A stretch of 64,000 nt of DNA from Flagellimonas okinawensis. GTDB taxonomy: Bacteria > Bacteroidota > Bacteroidia > Flavobacteriales > Flavobacteriaceae. The position numbers were made by a program, and so were the translations under genes. The notes under the pieces were generated by a model. The model was not told the origin of the DNA. It was given only the letters and a program-made list of their open reading frames with translations, and searched no databases. Below, piece after piece: positions 63,601-64,000 of the stretch. The first letter of the stretch is position 1; each line of letters starts with the position of its first letter. Where the stretch lies: the NCBI RefSeq assembly GCF_029194005.1, contig NZ_JARFVA010000001.1, positions 620,001-684,000 of the forward strand. The letters run 5' to 3'.

Positions 63601-64000
63601 TCGAGCACGCCCCTTCGTGTGGCCGGTCCCAAGCTGACCACCCCAATATCCTTGACCCGAACCGGGACATTGTCAAAGACGGCAACCACGGCCTTTTCTA
63701 TGTCTTCCGTATTTTTGACATATCCCAAGCCCCTGACCAAATATTCTGCTTGATTGACTTCAATGGTCTTGGCGCCCACATCCCTGTTCGACTTCCGTAC
63801 GGCCTCCATGACCTTGTATAAAGGAATATTATAGGCTTTCAGGGCATCTGGATTTACATCCACTTGATATTCTTGGACGAAACCACCGATCGAAGCCACT
63901 TCGGACACCCCGTCCACGGCATTCAACCCGTATTTCACATAAAAATCCTGGGCAGTCCGTATTTCGTGCAGATCCCATCCTCCTGTAGGGTTCCCATCCT
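60645..64000 (-). CDS. cusA: CusA-like heavy-metal RND efflux transporter (5' end outside window)
   Basis: A 1118-residue fragment; the frame is open to the right edge (the last bases read ...GNPTGGWDLHEIRTAQDFYVKYGLN), so the true start lies beyond 64000. It has the RND layout of the HME group: two repeated halves with transmembrane helices, LRASVIISSLLPVGVLMTF, the charged helix phrase GIAIAIGVMVDVGIVFVENI and its second-half counterpart, and periplasmic porter loops. An insertion of about 90 residues (around 580-680, with several Met) separates the halves. It pumps periplasmic copper or silver through CusB to CusC. The organism carries the full CusCBA set here in reverse reading order (A-C-B). 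Confidence 0.92.
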   Translation of the reverse strand, partial: DGNPTGGWDLHEIRTAQDFYVKYGLNAVDGVSEVASIGGFVQEYQVDVNPDALKAYNIPLYKVMEAVRKSNRDVGAKTIEVNQAEYLVRGLGYVKNTEDIEKAVVAVFDNVPVRVKDIGVVSLGPATRRGVLDKGGAEVVGGVVVARYGSNPLAVINNVKDKIKEIAPGLPKKTLANGVESQLTVVPFYDRTQLIHETIGTLENALSHEILISIIVVLVLVLNLRASVIISSLLPVGVLMTFIVMQYAGVDANVVALSGIAIAIGVMVDVGIVFVENIIRHLEMPENHGAKGKELIQVIYKATVEVASAITTALATTVVSFVPVFAMQSAEGKLFRPLAFTKTFALLSAFVLGIVVLPALAHFVMGVDYDKKRVRRFWSILLISTGLIFAFYAQMWLPLVISLIGLNNLMEPKWPEHYKSFPNYINLGLTVFIASFFLTEEWMPLGPQNGIVVNYFFVLFLVGIILAALMGIVHFYTPVLKWCLENKGKFMLIPFVTLFFGVLVWLGFDSTFGIVAKGFESVGWKSVRQTSGWQAASKRFPGIGSEFMPSLNEGSFLLMPTSMPHSGVEYNKRVVGQLDMLLGSIPEVDLVVGKLGRVESALDPAPISMYENIINYKPEFIVNEDGHRVRYKVDRKDRFITQHKDTLTNEEALQLGIAEKDLIVDEDGEFFRNWRPHIKSPNDIWDEIVKVTKIPGITSAPKLQPIETRLVMLQTGMRAPMGIKVFGPDLKTIEDFGMQLEGILKEVPSVKAEAVFADRIVGKPYLHLNINRDGISRYGLNIEDVQQSIETAIGGMKITSTVEGRERFPVRVRYPRELRDDPESLKKILIPTPVGAQIPLSQVVDFEYVRGPQAIKSENTFLVGYVLFDKRDGFAEVDVVNDAQEAIQKKIDAGELTVPAGISYKFSGSYENQIRAVKRLSIVIPISLIVIFLLLFFQFKTVIASSIHFSGVFVAFAGGFIMLWLYGQDWFMNFAISGVNMRDLFQMHTINLSVAVWVGFIALFGIATDDGVIMGTYIHQVFEEKNPQTVPDVRAAVLEAGKKRVRPAMMTAAVAIIALLPVLTSTGKGADIMIPMAIPTFGGMAIQIMTMFVVPVLQAYWRETVIKNRNKALKKIQ

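Noticed and set aside
60607-63821. Long plus-strand ORFs opposite cusA and cusC
   Set aside because: They mirror GC-rich codons of the real minus-strand genes and contain many His/Pro/Cys typical of shadow frames.

Overview
The window looks like a chromosomal piece of a Bacteroidota species, most likely a (marine) Flavobacteriaceae. The evidence is a SusC/SusD polysaccharide locus with a triple-tyrosine/LuxR-type regulator, many lipoproteins with short lipoboxes, head-GIN and DUF5916 proteins, an almost complete lack of Shine-Dalgarno sequences, and several TAnnTTTG-type -7 promoter boxes. No rRNA, intact tRNA, IS element, phage gene or CRISPR array was seen. Nearly all genes after 5.4 kb are on the minus strand; only 1-5.4 kb and the 36.4-37.2 kb DinB pair are on the plus strand.

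1-5.4 kb (plus): the tail of a probable PspC-type envelope stress protein and its head-GIN lipoprotein; then a murein-peptide recycling set (dipeptide epimerase, AOS/KBL-type aminotransferase-fold enzyme, SH3+NlpC/P60 lipoprotein) and a small lipocalin-like protein. 5.5-6.4 kb (minus): thioredoxin reductase. 6.99-12.9 kb (minus): one tight operon, speA - speB - deoxyhypusine-synthase-like gene - small acidic protein - DUF155/RMD1 protein - RimB-RimK fusion. It joins polyamine synthesis (arginine to agmatine to putrescine, then probably homospermidine) to a ribosomal-protein glutamate ligase. A 53-codon ORF lies in the speA leader.

13.3-16.0 kb and 40.4-43.2 kb: two paralogous two-subunit molybdenum hydroxylases (IorA/IorB type), each with a Tat-type signal. 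16.2-34.5 kb: a polysaccharide utilisation locus with regulator, SusC, SusD, a triple-LamG surface protein, two tandem GH144-type glucoamylase-family lipoproteins, an esterase, a GH3 beta-glucosidase, a sulfatase and an EEP-family hydrolase; beta-1,2-glucan is the best guess for the substrate. 34.6-37.2 kb: AlkB-type dioxygenase, WYL regulator and a divergent DinB + 71-aa pair whose shared intergenic region carries two copies of the palindrome TGACA-N6-TGTCA. 37.2-45.5 kb: a secreted BNR/VPS10 propeller protein, the second molybdenum hydroxylase and a DUF5916 outer-membrane protein.

45.5-64.0 kb: a copper-resistance island, visibly richer in GC from about 51 kb on. It holds CopZ-like chaperones, the CopA P-type ATPase, DUF305, an HMA-AraC regulator, PepSY, NTF2-like, a 45-aa Cys-Cys membrane peptide, a haem-binding protein, a DUF3347 lipoprotein, an APC permease, a multicopper oxidase fused to a CopB-like barrel, and CusB, CusC and CusA (CusA runs off the right edge). 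Together these would chaperone Cu(I), pump it to the periplasm, oxidise it and export it across the outer membrane. The left border of the island carries what looks like a collapsed tRNA gene and decayed coding fragments, which suggests acquisition by integration.
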